Source: Ruegeria arenilitoris (lineage in GTDB: Bacteria; Pseudomonadota; Alphaproteobacteria; Rhodobacterales; Rhodobacteraceae). Taken from it: a stretch of DNA of 64,000 nucleotides. The stretch is from assembly GCF_013035425.1 (NCBI RefSeq), contig NZ_WQHX01000009.1, positions 39,533 through 103,532 on the forward strand, read 5' to 3'. The position numbers and the translations under genes are program-made. Within the stretch, counting starts at the first letter, position 1, and the number at the start of each line of letters is the position of its first letter. Positions 16,164-25,335 of this stretch are shown piece by piece. A model generated the notes under the pieces. The model had not been told where the DNA came from. It saw only the letters and a program-made list of their open reading frames with translations, and made no database searches.

Positions 16164-16807
16164 CAGATGTCTCCCATTGCGTCTACGCGGTAGTTGGTGA
16201 CGACGAAGCCGAATGGATTTTCGAGAAGTTCATCCATCGACGTCACGATTTTTTCCTCAAACCCGTAGGTCACTGTGACCACGTAGCGGGCTGAGGCTAT
16301 TGCCTGGTTTGGCACGATCAAGGACTTGCGGATCTCGACTTGAACCGTCTCATCGTTGACCGGCGAGACGCCCAGAATTTCGGTCTGCACCTTTGTCTTG
16401 GGCGTATAGATTTCATCCGGATGGTTGTCGTTCGACCCATCCCACAGTTCGCGGTAAGATGTTTCGGCCAGCTCATCAGAACGACGCAGCACCGATTTCA
16501 GGCGCTCGTTGTTGTCCTGGACATCATAGGTTTCCCGGTCGCGCACATAATTTGCGACTTCACGGAAGGCCATCGCTTCAGATGGTTCCAGTTCTTCGAC
16601 CTTTTCTGTCAGCAGCACCGGGAGCTTTGTGTCCGGATCAATGGAGAATGGCACCGCGCGGATTTCCTTCAGGGGAAGGAGCATCGCCCAGCCAATCATA
16701 GAGGCCACGCCCATTGCCATGCCGACCATGCCGAATACCTGCCATTTGAAGGCGTCGCGGCGTGCGCCCAAAAAGAGTTCTTTTTCGTGATCTGTCACGT
16801 GTGACAT
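16163..16807 (-). CDS. virB8: VirB8-type inner-membrane assembly protein
   Basis: 214 residues: a short cytoplasmic N-terminus, one membrane segment (about 24-45) and a periplasmic NTF2-like domain with 'DPDTKLPVLLTEKVEELEPSEA', 'ETYDVQDNNERLKSVL' and a C-terminal 'NPFGFVVTNYRVDAMGDI', as in VirB8/TrbF. It nucleates the channel and contacts VirB9 and VirB10. Confidence 0.93.
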   Translation of the reverse strand: MSHVTDHEKELFLGARRDAFKWQVFGMVGMAMGVASMIGWAMLLPLKEIRAVPFSIDPDTKLPVLLTEKVEELEPSEAMAFREVANYVRDRETYDVQDNNERLKSVLRRSDELAETSYRELWDGSNDNHPDEIYTPKTKVQTEILGVSPVNDETVQVEIRKSLIVPNQAIASARYVVTVTYGFEEKIVTSMDELLENPFGFVVTNYRVDAMGDI

Positions 16808-16824
16808 TTGCTCTGTACCTCGAT

Positions 16825-17877
16825 TTATGAAGATTTTTCTCGGGCAGCTCGAATGCTCTGCCGATAACGATCAGCGGCGTAGCTCTGACGAGCCGCCCCA
16901 TCCTGATTGCGGGCTCTATGTGCAATGTCCCGACGCGCCTGCATCGCGCGCGAGGCGCTATCACGAACCCCTGTCCCGTCGCGGGCTGCGGAGGCCATAG
17001 CAGCGGCAGTTTTCCCACCGGCTACTGCACCCCTTGCACCGTCGCTTGCAGTGCCCAATGCACTTCTTGCGGCAGCGACGGCACCTGTTGCGACGGCAAG
17101 ACCCGAGGATGCCGAAACGATTGCACCCGACATTCCGCCCGCGAGCGATGGGATCTGCGTGAGCATCACGATTGACACAATGCAGATCGCCAAAAACCTG
17201 CCACTGGCCTCCATGTTGTTCACATCCTCAACAGCGGTCAGTTCGGAGCTGAAAAGGGCCTGAATAAGAGAAACGATGCCTGTCAGAACGACGATGACCA
17301 TGATCAGGCCAACAGTCGTTTTCGCCCAGGCTGCGAAGATATTGGCTGTTGCCGAGCTGAGCAGCGTTGCGATGAAAACAGGCGCTAGACCCAGTAGGAC
17401 CGCCAGACCGCCTTTTGCGATCAGCGCCATGCCGGTGCCAAAAGCAACGATGACAGCCCCAACAACCCAGAGAATAGCCCCGGTGATGCTCAGGCCCCAG
17501 GTTGCGTTTTCAATGGCCTGCTGGCCCATCAAGAAACACTGAAGCGCAATGTCATCGAGTGCTTCCCAGACATTTGTTGTGCCGGTCAATTCTCCGGCAA
17601 TCGTGTCTGGGAGGCTCGAAATGCCCTGATAAATGGGCTGAAAGAAGCTCCAGCTAGAAGCCATACCAATGATGATTGTCGCCCGAATGATCCAGCCGAC
17701 ATAGCCACCAAACCCGATTTCCCGGATTTGAAGCACACCGTTGATCAGCATTGCCACGAAGATCAGCGCGGCTATTGCCCAGAGGGCGGATGCAAGATCC
17801 GCCGCCAGACTGTTGTATGCTTGCTGCGAGAAGTTATTAAGCGCAGCCTCAATCGAGCTGACGAAATCTTGGATCAC
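16825..17877 (-). CDS. virB6: VirB6/TrbL-type polytopic membrane protein
   Basis: 350 residues from a GTG at 17877, preceded by AGGAGG and overlapping the previous stop as GTGA. The longer open frame from 17973 reads as out-of-frame neighbour sequence. Five or six membrane segments span about 20-240 ('LIFVAMLINGVLQI', 'AVIVAFGTGMALIAKGGLAVLLGLAPVF'-type region, 'IMVIVVLTGIVSLIQ'). An Ala/Arg-rich cytoplasmic tail follows. It forms the inner-membrane part of the translocation channel. Confidence 0.9.
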   Translation of the reverse strand: MIQDFVSSIEAALNNFSQQAYNSLAADLASALWAIAALIFVAMLINGVLQIREIGFGGYVGWIIRATIIIGMASSWSFFQPIYQGISSLPDTIAGELTGTTNVWEALDDIALQCFLMGQQAIENATWGLSITGAILWVVGAVIVAFGTGMALIAKGGLAVLLGLAPVFIATLLSSATANIFAAWAKTTVGLIMVIVVLTGIVSLIQALFSSELTAVEDVNNMEASGRFLAICIVSIVMLTQIPSLAGGMSGAIVSASSGLAVATGAVAAARSALGTASDGARGAVAGGKTAAAMASAARDGTGVRDSASRAMQARRDIAHRARNQDGAARQSYAADRYRQSIRAAREKSS

Positions 17878-18374
17878 GGCCCACAAGCCTCCTCTATTGC
17901 AGGGCGTAGAGCTTCCAGACGGGTCCGTTGCTCTTTCTTCAGCGCGGCAAGATTGTCGGACGGTTGGGTCCAAAACTCGTCTTGGTCAGCTCCGACCTTT
18001 TGGGCCGCGTCCTCACGGCTCAAACCGCCCAGCGGACATTCGGTGCTGAAGGTCTCGCCAGATTTGCGCAGATTGCATTGCTCGATGGTGGCCTCGTGCG
18101 CAGCGATGACCTGTTCATTCAGGATCACCACCGACCAGTTGGTCACAAGAGGCTGCTTGTCTGCGGATTGGCCCGCTTCGGCCATGCGTGCCTGATCGTC
18201 TTTGACGTATTGACGACCGTACTCACGCGCGCCCGAGTACCCAAGGCACTTATGATATTCACCGAACGGCATATCGACCTTGGGTGATGGGCGCAGCTTC
18301 ACCTGTGCCGATGCAGCCCCCGACATAATAGCGGCGGCTGCAATGGTCAGGATGAGAGTTGAGCGGAGTTTCAT
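17874..18374 (-). CDS. exported hypothetical protein of the transfer operon
   Basis: 166 residues with a signal peptide (MKLRSTLILTIAAAAIMSGAASAQ). The mature part has four cysteines (in 'YHKCLGYSG', 'IEQCNLRKS', 'STECPLGG' and the terminal 'EEACGP'), suggesting two disulfides. It sits between virB5 and virB6, overlapping both, so it is co-translated with them. No family is recognised. It may be an entry-exclusion or pilus accessory protein, but this is only positional inference. Confidence 0.75.
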   Translation of the reverse strand: MKLRSTLILTIAAAAIMSGAASAQVKLRPSPKVDMPFGEYHKCLGYSGAREYGRQYVKDDQARMAEAGQSADKQPLVTNWSVVILNEQVIAAHEATIEQCNLRKSGETFSTECPLGGLSREDAAQKVGADQDEFWTQPSDNLAALKKEQRTRLEALRPAIEEACGP

Positions 18375-19117
18375 TGTGAGGTTCCTCGTACATAGTTGCT
18401 GAGTGTCGAAAGATCGGCAGCGGTTGCAGCCAGATCCGTGCCCGACGCCAGAGCATTAGCCGAGGTTGCACGTAAGATTTCAATTTCAACTTGCAGGAGT
18501 TTCAGGAGAACCGCCGTATTGTAGTCGATTGCATCCTTCAGATCTTCTTGCTGACCGATTTCACCGCGCAATTCCTCTGCGTCCTCGGCAAGCTGACCGG
18601 CCATATCATAGCCGTTCTCACCCAAGGCCGAGGCCATCAGGCCCGCACCACCACGCTCAGACAGGATGCGGCGAGCCTGCACATCCGATCCGCTAAACTC
18701 TGACAAGATGCCATCATTCAGGCCGAGGTTGATGGAACGGCGTTCCATCGCCTGTGCGGCGACTTCGGGCAGGCCCGTAATGCCACCTTCTGCGGCGTCG
18801 AGCGCATAGCCCAGCGTGTCAGAGGCAGTCGCCAGCTTTTCGAAGCTGCGGCTGTTGAAGTCTCCAAAGTCGGTCAGACCAGAAATGGCGTTAAACTGGT
18901 TTTCCAGCATCGCCCGCTGTTGTTCCAGCTTTTCGTACTGTTCTAGCAGTTGCTCATACTGGCGGACCATTTCAGCGACTTCTTTGGCCGAGTTGGCGGC
19001 GTTCTGCGTGATGTTCGCAGAGTCCACCACCGGCACACCTTGGGCCGACGCCATGACGGGCAGGGCGGCGAGAACCGAAACAGCAATGGTTGTGCGGAAA
19101 TTCTTTGAAATACTCAT
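18371..19117 (-). CDS. virB5: VirB5/TrbJ-type pilus-associated protein
   Basis: 248 residues with a signal peptide ending 'VMASAQ'. 'GVPVVDSANITQNAANSAKEV' at the mature N-terminus and a long helical bundle (about 45-75 coiled coil; 'QLLEQYEKLEQQRAMLENQF') are diagnostic of VirB5/TrbJ. It is a minor pilus component or tip adhesin. The stop of virB7 and the start of this gene overlap as TAATG. Confidence 0.85.
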   Translation of the reverse strand: MSISKNFRTTIAVSVLAALPVMASAQGVPVVDSANITQNAANSAKEVAEMVRQYEQLLEQYEKLEQQRAMLENQFNAISGLTDFGDFNSRSFEKLATASDTLGYALDAAEGGITGLPEVAAQAMERRSINLGLNDGILSEFSGSDVQARRILSERGGAGLMASALGENGYDMAGQLAEDAEELRGEIGQQEDLKDAIDYNTAVLLKLLQVEIEILRATSANALASGTDLAATAADLSTLSNYVRGTSQ

Positions 19118-19254
19118 TAGACAAGCTCCATGTTTTCAGGGGGGGTCATGCGCTCAAAGTCGCAGGCGCATTTGCTGCGATAGCCCGAATAGGTGCTGGT
19201 GCAGGCCGAGACGGCGGCCAGAACTACAAGGGCGATTACAAGGCGAGTTTTCAT
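19117..19254 (-). CDS. virB7: VirB7-like lipoprotein (45 aa)
   Basis: A very short gene encoding MKTRLVIALVVLAAVSACTS and a mature part of about 28 residues rich in Cys, Tyr and Met. The lipobox is VSAC, with lipidation predicted at Cys18. Two further cysteines ('SKCACDF') could pair with VirB9-type partners. It overlaps the virB4 stop as ATGA. Size, lipobox and position fit VirB7, although the order here (between virB4 and virB5) differs from Agrobacterium. Confidence 0.75.
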   Translation of the reverse strand: MKTRLVIALVVLAAVSACTSTYSGYRSKCACDFERMTPPENMELV

Positions 19255-21635
19255 GTGATTTCCTTCCAGAAGATGGGGTTTTTTCGCCAGTCAGGATTAG
19301 GGAACGATTTTCCGTCTGATCCGCTCAGAATACGGAGAAGCGGGCCGAGAGCGCCGACATCGACATCGAGCCAAACACTCTCATCACCTTTCTTCATGAG
19401 CATTACGCGGTCGCCAAAATGCGCCCTCAGCGCGCCCAGCTCTGAATCGTTCAATCCGATTGCCCGGTAATCCGCTTCATTGCCGGATCGAGAGGGGAAC
19501 AAGAGCTGTGTGCTGGTGTTTTCCAGGATCGACTTGCTTGCCGCTGATGACAGGATGTGATCGGGGATCTGCGTCATCATCATCATCATGACGTTCAGCT
19601 TCCGATACGTGGTGTAAGCGTTCTTGAGGATTTCTGCGCCGTAGGGGTTGCCTGCGATCACCCAGGCTTCATCAATCACAAAGACAGTGGGCATTTTCGC
19701 GGCACAACGGCGCTCGATCTGGCGCATGACGTAGCTGATCCATGCCAACCGGACCAACTCGTCATCCAGAACCTCGGAAATATCGAACACAAGATGCCGA
19801 TCGTCAGAGGCAAAAGGATCTGTGCCACCCTCGCCAAACATCCACGACAACCGCCCGTCGCCCGCCCATTCACTCGCGCGCTTGAAGAGGTCTTTGCCAT
19901 CATAAAAGGCTCTGAACCGCTCGACCAGTGAATCGAAGTTCTGAAGCGCAGGCGGCAAAGTGGCATTGGCTTGGCAAGCCCGCGTTATTTCATCCTTTTG
20001 ATCGGTGGTCAGTGGTTCGTCATAGCTCAACAGGGCAATGACCCAATTGGCGAGCCAGCTTTGCCCAGCCTTATCCGTCTCGGTCTGAAACGGGTTCATG
20101 CCTGTTGGTTCACCAACTCGGACGCGGGTGTATTGCGCACCGAGCGCCCGCATCGGAGCTTCCATTGCCCGGTCTTTGTCAAAAGCGATGATCCGCGCGC
20201 CCTGTGCCACCGCCATAGTCGCCAGCAGCATCGCGATCACAGTTTTACCCGAGCCGTTCGGTCCAAGAACGATTGTGTGGCCGGAGGGCAGGTTTTCAGG
20301 GTCTTTACTGGTCTTGGGAAGGTGCAGCGAAACATCGTAGCTGTCCCCGTGCGTTGTCGGGAAAGTCGCCAATGGCCCCGGCCAGGGCAGGTTTTCCGCA
20401 TCCAACCCTTTAGGCCGCATGTGGAACGCAACCATGTCCGCAAAATTCTGGTCCGTGATCAGTTCTTCACGGGGACGGAATGCGAAGTTGCCGGGGTGCT
20501 GCGCGAAATACACCGCACACGCCGACATCGCCTCACGTTTCACTGTGCCACCCGAGATCTGGATTTCACCGATGATGTGTTTTTCGGCGGTTTTCAGATC
20601 TTCCTCTGTCCCGAACACGCAAATCGACAAATGGTGCTTGCCGAGTGACATGGTGCCGGAGGCAATGCCGTCCGCCAGAATAGACAAATCCTCTTCAAGC
20701 GACTTCGCTTTGTCGCCTGCCGAGCGCATTTGCCCCGACTTACGGCGTTCCATTTCCTGCGCCTGTGCGCGGCTGATCGGCAGGAAGGATTGCGAAATCA
20801 CAACATCAACCGGCAGGTCCAGCCCGTCGAAAATGCCGGGGAACGAAGCCATTGGGTAATTCTTCAGGGAATACACACGGATGGAGCGTTGCTGATCGTC
20901 GCCCGTGACCAGTTTGCCGGTCTTGCCCTGAAACAGCACATCCTCTTGCGGCATGTTGAAGGCGATAGGTTCTGCAATGTTCGTGTGAATGATCGGCTGA
21001 TACCGACCGTTCAACAGCATTCCATAATAGCCGAGCCAATGCCCCTCGCTGAGCTTCAGCCGGCGCACCCGGGCCTCGCCCAGCGTGCCCGCCAGTGTCG
21101 TGAACACACCGTCGAGCTGTTCGATCATTTCGCGGCGTTCCTCGTCTATCGTTCCAGACGACATGCCGAAGATCTGTTTTGCCCGCTCATCCTGCCGCTT
21201 TTGGAGAATGGCGCTGATGATGATCTTGCGTTCTTTCAGCTCTGCATCGACGGACGCTGAGCGCATGGCCTGCGCCACTGCACCGGCAAAGCCGGTTGGA
21301 TCTGTGATGACATGACCAGTCTCAGCCGGGACGGTCAGTCGATGAACATAAAATGCCACCTCATTGGGTGTTGTGCGCAACACACGTTCAAACCGTTCGG
21401 CCAGGAACTCGAACTCGTTTTCGTCCAGCGTGTTTGCGTTGATTCCGGTGATTTCTGCAGCGGCGATCAGACCACCGTTGCGTGTGGAAATGACCTCATC
21501 GTCCACGACATAGCCATACGGCAACATCTGAAAGAGGCTCATTTCATCCTTGCGCCAGCTCGGCTCGATCAACGAGCGGGCAAGGGTCCACATGCCTCGG
21601 GCAGCAGGCTTAGGCACTATAGTAATCTCCCCCAT
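19251..21635 (-). CDS. virB4: VirB4-type secretion ATPase
   Basis: 794 residues. The CagE/VirB4 N-terminal domain contains 'EFEFLAERFERVLRTTPNEVAF'. Walker A is 'GPNGSGKT' near residue 460. Walker B and downstream are 'TVFVIDEAWVI' and 'MMMMTQIPDHI'. The largest ATPase of the channel, it drives pilin dislocation and substrate transfer. It overlaps the 3' end of virB3 by 26 bases. Confidence 0.95.
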   Translation of the reverse strand: MGEITIVPKPAARGMWTLARSLIEPSWRKDEMSLFQMLPYGYVVDDEVISTRNGGLIAAAEITGINANTLDENEFEFLAERFERVLRTTPNEVAFYVHRLTVPAETGHVITDPTGFAGAVAQAMRSASVDAELKERKIIISAILQKRQDERAKQIFGMSSGTIDEERREMIEQLDGVFTTLAGTLGEARVRRLKLSEGHWLGYYGMLLNGRYQPIIHTNIAEPIAFNMPQEDVLFQGKTGKLVTGDDQQRSIRVYSLKNYPMASFPGIFDGLDLPVDVVISQSFLPISRAQAQEMERRKSGQMRSAGDKAKSLEEDLSILADGIASGTMSLGKHHLSICVFGTEEDLKTAEKHIIGEIQISGGTVKREAMSACAVYFAQHPGNFAFRPREELITDQNFADMVAFHMRPKGLDAENLPWPGPLATFPTTHGDSYDVSLHLPKTSKDPENLPSGHTIVLGPNGSGKTVIAMLLATMAVAQGARIIAFDKDRAMEAPMRALGAQYTRVRVGEPTGMNPFQTETDKAGQSWLANWVIALLSYDEPLTTDQKDEITRACQANATLPPALQNFDSLVERFRAFYDGKDLFKRASEWAGDGRLSWMFGEGGTDPFASDDRHLVFDISEVLDDELVRLAWISYVMRQIERRCAAKMPTVFVIDEAWVIAGNPYGAEILKNAYTTYRKLNVMMMMMTQIPDHILSSAASKSILENTSTQLLFPSRSGNEADYRAIGLNDSELGALRAHFGDRVMLMKKGDESVWLDVDVGALGPLLRILSGSDGKSFPNPDWRKNPIFWKEIT

Positions 21636-21888
21636 GATGCTGGCGGTTTTTGGTGCGCGGAGTTTTGGAAAGGGTTACGGACAGGACGCGGAAGAAAGCC
21701 GGTTCCCATTCGTAAAAGAGGCGAAGCCCGGTGTAGAAAACAAAACCCGCAATGATTGCTGGCGCTATCCCGAACATGAAAAACGAAAGCATGGTCATCC
21801 CGAGGATCACCAGCAGATAGATCACGGGTAGGCCGCCCCATTCTGCGGGGCGGCTCAGGCCGCGAAAGACCGTATTGCGGCGAGCCAT
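21610..21888 (-). CDS. virB3: VirB3-type inner-membrane protein
   Basis: 92 residues from the ATG at 21888 behind GGAG (a TTG directly before it is also possible). It starts MARRNTVFRGLSRPAEWGG, has two close membrane segments at about 20-55, then 'LFYEWEPAFFRVL', as in VirB3/TrbD. It works with VirB4 in pilus assembly. Confidence 0.9.
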   Translation of the reverse strand: MARRNTVFRGLSRPAEWGGLPVIYLLVILGMTMLSFFMFGIAPAIIAGFVFYTGLRLFYEWEPAFFRVLSVTLSKTPRTKNRQHHGGDYYSA

Positions 21889-21891
21889 CAA

Positions 21892-22173
21892 TCAGGCTCC
21901 GATGAAGGTGTCAGCAAGGCCGATAACAGCACCGACAACAATCGCGACGACTGGGCCTTTCAGCGAACCCCAGCCGAACACATAGGCGAGACAGCCCCAG
22001 ATGAAGCCGACAGCGGCAAGGCTGACGCCAACGACCTTCGAGTCGGCCAGTGTCTCGTTGATGAAATCGCCAATGGCATCTTGCAGCCAGCCAGCGGAGG
22101 CGGGCGCTGCGGTGATGATGAACGCAGTGATCGCGAAAAACGCCATCTGCTGGTAGAAGTGGGTTCTTTTCAT
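21892..22173 (-). CDS. virB2: VirB2-type pilin
   Basis: 93 residues with a signal peptide ending 'ITAAPASA'. The mature part has two membrane helices ('[21 protein letters not shown]' and '[21 protein letters not shown]') around a short basic loop, the standard VirB2/TrbC pilin arrangement. The start overlaps the virB1 stop. Confidence 0.9.
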   Translation of the reverse strand: MKRTHFYQQMAFFAITAFIITAAPASAGWLQDAIGDFINETLADSKVVGVSLAAVGFIWGCLAYVFGWGSLKGPVVAIVVGAVIGLADTFIGA

Positions 22174-23057
22174 GAGGAAGTGCTCACTTTGCTTAGGATG
22201 ATCCGCACGTAGTTGCGGGTTTCGGTGAAGGGGGGGACGCCGCCGTATTCGACGACGCGGTGAGGCCCGGCGTTGTAGGCGGCAAGCGCCAGCTTCCAGG
22301 TTCCGAACTCGCGGTACTGCGCCGCCAGATAGCGGGCACCACCATCGAGGTTTTCTGCAGGGATCTTTGGGTTCACGCCCAGGTCTTTCGCCGTTCCCGG
22401 CATGAGCTGGGCGAAACCGATGGCACCTTTCGGTGACAGCGCATCAGCCCGATACCGGCTTTCTTGCCAGACCAGTGCCATGAACAACTCGGCCGGAACG
22501 TCATGCCGTTCCGCCGCTGCGTGGATTTCTTTGACGATCCGCTCTTGCGACCAGCCACCAGAGGCTTTGCGAGGCCGCGGTGCCTTGCCCGCGACCTCGA
22601 TCTTTTCCTGTGGCTTGGGTTTTGGTGCTTCTGGCTTTTCATCAAGCGTGTACTCGCGCATCCGGATCGGACGAACGACGCCATTGACGATTTCTGCCCG
22701 CGCACCGTTCAGGAACACGCTGCCATCGGGTTCGTACTCGATGACCTGGCCAAAAGCGGGATTTGTCGCCGCAAACCACAGCAAGAAAATCGACGTGGAG
22801 CGACCGAAATACGTCCTAAGGAGTTGGTTAACAAATCCGTGATCGAATTTGATTTCGCGTTGTTTTGAATGGATTGGCTTGGGTAGTTTTGATGGTGCCG
22901 CTTCGCTTTGATTGGCGGAGTCGGATAGGTGGTGGGTACAGCCCCATCTGGAGCTCACCACGTTCTCTCTTCGGTGTAGCACCACATGCATCGAAGAGAG
23001 TTCTCCGCGGAGAACACCACTCGTTGTTATACAGTTCAGCCAAGTCTTGAAGGCCAA
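22170..23057 (-). CDS. virB1: VirB1-type lytic transglycosylase
   Basis: The C-terminal 130 residues are a lytic transglycosylase domain: catalytic Glu in '[18 protein letters not shown]', then '[17 protein letters not shown]', '[13 protein letters not shown]' and '[10 protein letters not shown]'. It opens peptidoglycan for the secretion channel. Coordinates give the maximum open frame. The first 75 or so residues read as non-coding and contain a 16-bp palindrome at 23000-23015. The true start probably lies around 22784-22830, just before the secretion-like '[15 protein letters not shown]', but no good ATG/GTG or ribosome-binding site is visible there. Confidence 0.85.
   Translation of the reverse strand: MAFKTWLNCITTSGVLRGELSSMHVVLHRRENVVSSRWGCTHHLSDSANQSEAAPSKLPKPIHSKQREIKFDHGFVNQLLRTYFGRSTSIFLLWFAATNPAFGQVIEYEPDGSVFLNGARAEIVNGVVRPIRMREYTLDEKPEAPKPKPQEKIEVAGKAPRPRKASGGWSQERIVKEIHAAAERHDVPAELFMALVWQESRYRADALSPKGAIGFAQLMPGTAKDLGVNPKIPAENLDGGARYLAAQYREFGTWKLALAAYNAGPHRVVEYGGVPPFTETRNYVRIILSKVSTSS
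23000..23015. promoter_or_regulatory. parS-like 16-bp palindrome
   Basis: GTTCTCCGCGGAGAAC is a perfect palindrome that fits the GTTnnnnGCnnnnAAC shape described for parS sites of repABC replicons. It lies upstream of virB1 in DNA with more symmetry: CTCTCTTCG (22972-22980) and CGAAGAGAG (22992-23000) form a hairpin next to it. It could instead be an operator for the virB operon, for example for the LuxR-type protein. Confidence 0.5.
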
Positions 23058-23530
23058 GGCGATTACCTTTCCGTTCTTCCAAATAGGTCAACAAAGTTTA
23101 CATAATTACTATTATGGGGTTCGACATCAGGTCATCTGGGCGGTTGGAAATAGGGTGCAGGGACACAGCACTGAACCTTCAGTGGCGCCGCAAAAAACCA
23201 ATGTCTGGTTCGGATCCCTTAGTCGGGTGGTCTGGCTGGAATGTCGGGATGTCCCGCTCGCCCAAATCGTCAGACAGCGCTAAGTGGTCGGAGGTGCAGG
23301 CACGTTGTCTAGGGTCGCACCCATTGACTCTGGCGCGGTGCTGTCCGATCTAGGATCGGCATCTAGGACTACTGTTTTTACCATAGTACAGTTCTCTCTT
23401 GATGTTGGAGGAATGCCCGGATGGATTTGGGGCGTTCCTTGTCCTGTCGATTGTTGGCGCAATCGACAGGACTGCTTATTTCTCAGTGGTTTTGTTCTGT
23501 TGTCATTAAATCGTTGTTTGATCCTTTCCT
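23058..23530. other. intergenic region with a strong inverted repeat
   Basis: No solid gene is seen. At 23441-23472 there is a perfect 13-bp inverted repeat (GTCCTGTCGATTG, six-base spacer, CAATCGACAGGAC). CCGATC TAG GATCGG lies near 23345-23359 among three CCTAGA/CCCTAGA words. A minus-strand frame at 23280-23384 would encode a 34-residue peptide starting MVKTVVLDADPRSD. It lacks a good ribosome-binding site, so it is only mentioned. Confidence 0.45.
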
Positions 23531-23944
23531 TCAGCCGCACCAGGACCGGCGTTTGCCGCCGGAGTATGGGCGCGCGAGACCCTCGGAAATCAGGATGGAC
23601 CCGACCTCCTGCCCAGCGACACGCCCAACCGCTAGGAAGCGGTCATGCGCGTCCAGATCTGGTTGGATGACCAGCTCTATCTGGTCCGCCGACTGGATGA
23701 GCTCTGTCAGCCTTGCTTTCGCTTCTAATCCCAGAGTCTTTTCCGCAAGGCACTGCGGCCGGTAGGTCTCAGGCGCATCAAACCCAACAAGCCGATACCG
23801 GTCGTCACCATGGTCGATTGTGTCACCGTCAACGGCGATCACCTCAGATGCGCTCAGTGTCTCTGTTCGCTTGGTTGGTTCAATCCAAACTGCGGCAATG
23901 AACAAAGGCGCGAGCGCAGTGCTGAGAAACAAGAGCCGTTTCAT
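23531..23944 (-). CDS. exported thermonuclease-like (SNase fold) protein
   Basis: 137 residues with an N-terminal signal sequence/anchor (MKRLLFLSTALAPLFIAAVW). The SNase core shows 'VIAVDGDTIDHGDDRYRLVGFDAPET' with the typical Asp residues, then 'EVGSILISEGLARPYSGGKR'. The catalytic Arg of nuclease is plausible in 'DRYRLVG'. The protein is slightly shorter than classical nucleases. Such proteins are common on Rhodobacteraceae plasmids, where their role is unclear. Confidence 0.8.
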   Translation of the reverse strand: MKRLLFLSTALAPLFIAAVWIEPTKRTETLSASEVIAVDGDTIDHGDDRYRLVGFDAPETYRPQCLAEKTLGLEAKARLTELIQSADQIELVIQPDLDAHDRFLAVGRVAGQEVGSILISEGLARPYSGGKRRSWCG

Positions 23945-23992
23945 GCGCCCTGCCCCAGTATTTTGAAAAGCCGGGTTCTCGAACGTGACCGA

Positions 23993-24349
23993 TCAGGTTT
24001 TAGATTTCGCGTCCAGAGCTTGCGCCGCTTCAAGACCCGCCGGCGTGATTGACTCGATCGTGTAGTCAGATTTGACGCAGAGAATGCGCCCGTCGCCAAA
24101 TTCCTGGTGATGCTTAAAAAGGCCCGGCCAAAGATCGAACTCCCTGGGCTCAGCACCCGCTCGAGAGATCTTCGACTTGCACAAGGCTCCGACATAGTTC
24201 GGAGAGCTATAAATGCAGTGGTACTTAGGTCGTCCAAGGGAAGCGAGTCCGATAAATTCGTAGCGGCATGTAAATGGAACCTGATCTTCTTTCAGGCCCC
24301 GGACCATCTCGATGGTTACCACAGTGTATTGTCTCTTGTTGTCCGCCAT
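23993..24349 (-). CDS. hypothetical protein (118 aa)
   Basis: Starts MADNKRQYTVVTIEMVRGL. It contains three cysteines, a 'CIYSSPNYVGALC' segment and a C-terminal 'SDYTIESITPAGLEAAQALDA'. No signal peptide or membrane segment. Its stop lies about 50 bases upstream of the nuclease-like gene, so the two may be co-transcribed. The function is unknown. Confidence 0.6.
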   Translation of the reverse strand: MADNKRQYTVVTIEMVRGLKEDQVPFTCRYEFIGLASLGRPKYHCIYSSPNYVGALCKSKISRAGAEPREFDLWPGLFKHHQEFGDGRILCVKSDYTIESITPAGLEAAQALDAKSKT

Positions 24350-24504
24350 GACGACCCCCTATGGGCCGTCTTCTACATCCAAAAGTTGTGGACTAAAACA
24401 CAATCTACGTCAATATAAGAAAGCACGCCAATATACTATATTAGATTGTCAGGGGCATATTGGCCGAGTATTGCTTAGGCGATTCACATGCAGGAGAGAC
24501 CATC

Positions 24505-25227
24505 TTGAAACACTCAAAATCCGGAAATCGAACTCGCGCGAAGGCCCTTGCAGTTGCACTCGCTGCACTGCCAGCCACGCAGGCTCGTGCCTATCCAATT
24601 GACTGCGCTATATTCCTTTGCCTCGCCGGAGGTTGGCCAAATTCGCCTGATTGCGTCGCTGCCAAGGCGGAGTTCATTCGGCGCGTCACACCCTATCCGG
24701 TCGAACCTCCGCTCCAACTCTGGCGCTGTCCGATGAACGCGTCAGAAAGCTCCTCAGGCGTGAGTCCTATGGAAAGGTTGGGCGCCATCAAACGCAACAG
24801 TGCCAGTCCTATTCCAGAGCTTCCATCTGACGAAACCGCTGAGACCTTAGTGGTAGATGCAGCGATCTCGATAGAAGCGATCCCGTCACTTCACGACCAA
24901 TACGGTGACGGTCTCCAAGCCACGCCAATCAGCGTCGATCTTTCCTCTTCCGATTTCGACGTTGTGAGGTCCATCAGGGTTTGGGATGTGCGCTACTACA
25001 GCTATCGCCGTCCTTCACGAGAGGGCGACTGCGAGCGTTCGCTTGATCTGGTCGTTGGCAGCTATGACGACAACGTAAGCTTTCAATGGTCCGAGCGCGC
25101 TCCTGCCCCAATCCCTCCTTGGCTGCCACTGGGCAATCGCTGTGAACCTCCCAGCTATTTCCGTGGCGTTGGTGTCGAGTGGACCGACATATTCGGGTTC
25201 AGCGACTACGAGCTCATCCGATACTGA
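24505..25227 (+). CDS. exported hypothetical protein (plasmid type)
   Basis: 240 residues from a TTG behind CAGGAGAG (24490-24497). An N-terminal basic stretch and 'ALAVALAALPATQARA' form a signal peptide. The segment 'YPIDCAIFLCLAGGWPNS' with 'EFIRRVTPYPVEPPLQLWRCP' is a motif combination seen repeatedly in exported proteins on alphaproteobacterial plasmids, but its function is unknown. The C-terminus is Trp/Tyr-rich. It is divergent from the 118-residue gene. Confidence 0.7.
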   Translation: MKHSKSGNRTRAKALAVALAALPATQARAYPIDCAIFLCLAGGWPNSPDCVAAKAEFIRRVTPYPVEPPLQLWRCPMNASESSSGVSPMERLGAIKRNSASPIPELPSDETAETLVVDAAISIEAIPSLHDQYGDGLQATPISVDLSSSDFDVVRSIRVWDVRYYSYRRPSREGDCERSLDLVVGSYDDNVSFQWSERAPAPIPPWLPLGNRCEPPSYFRGVGVEWTDIFGFSDYELIRY

Positions 25228-25335
25228 CGTTGTTTGCACAGTGGATGAATGCGTTGCCCCTCAGAAGCCAGTGAACGCGCCAGCCACATTGGCAACCAGG
25301 CCTTCTTGGCCAGAGGAACGCCCTTATCCCAAAAC

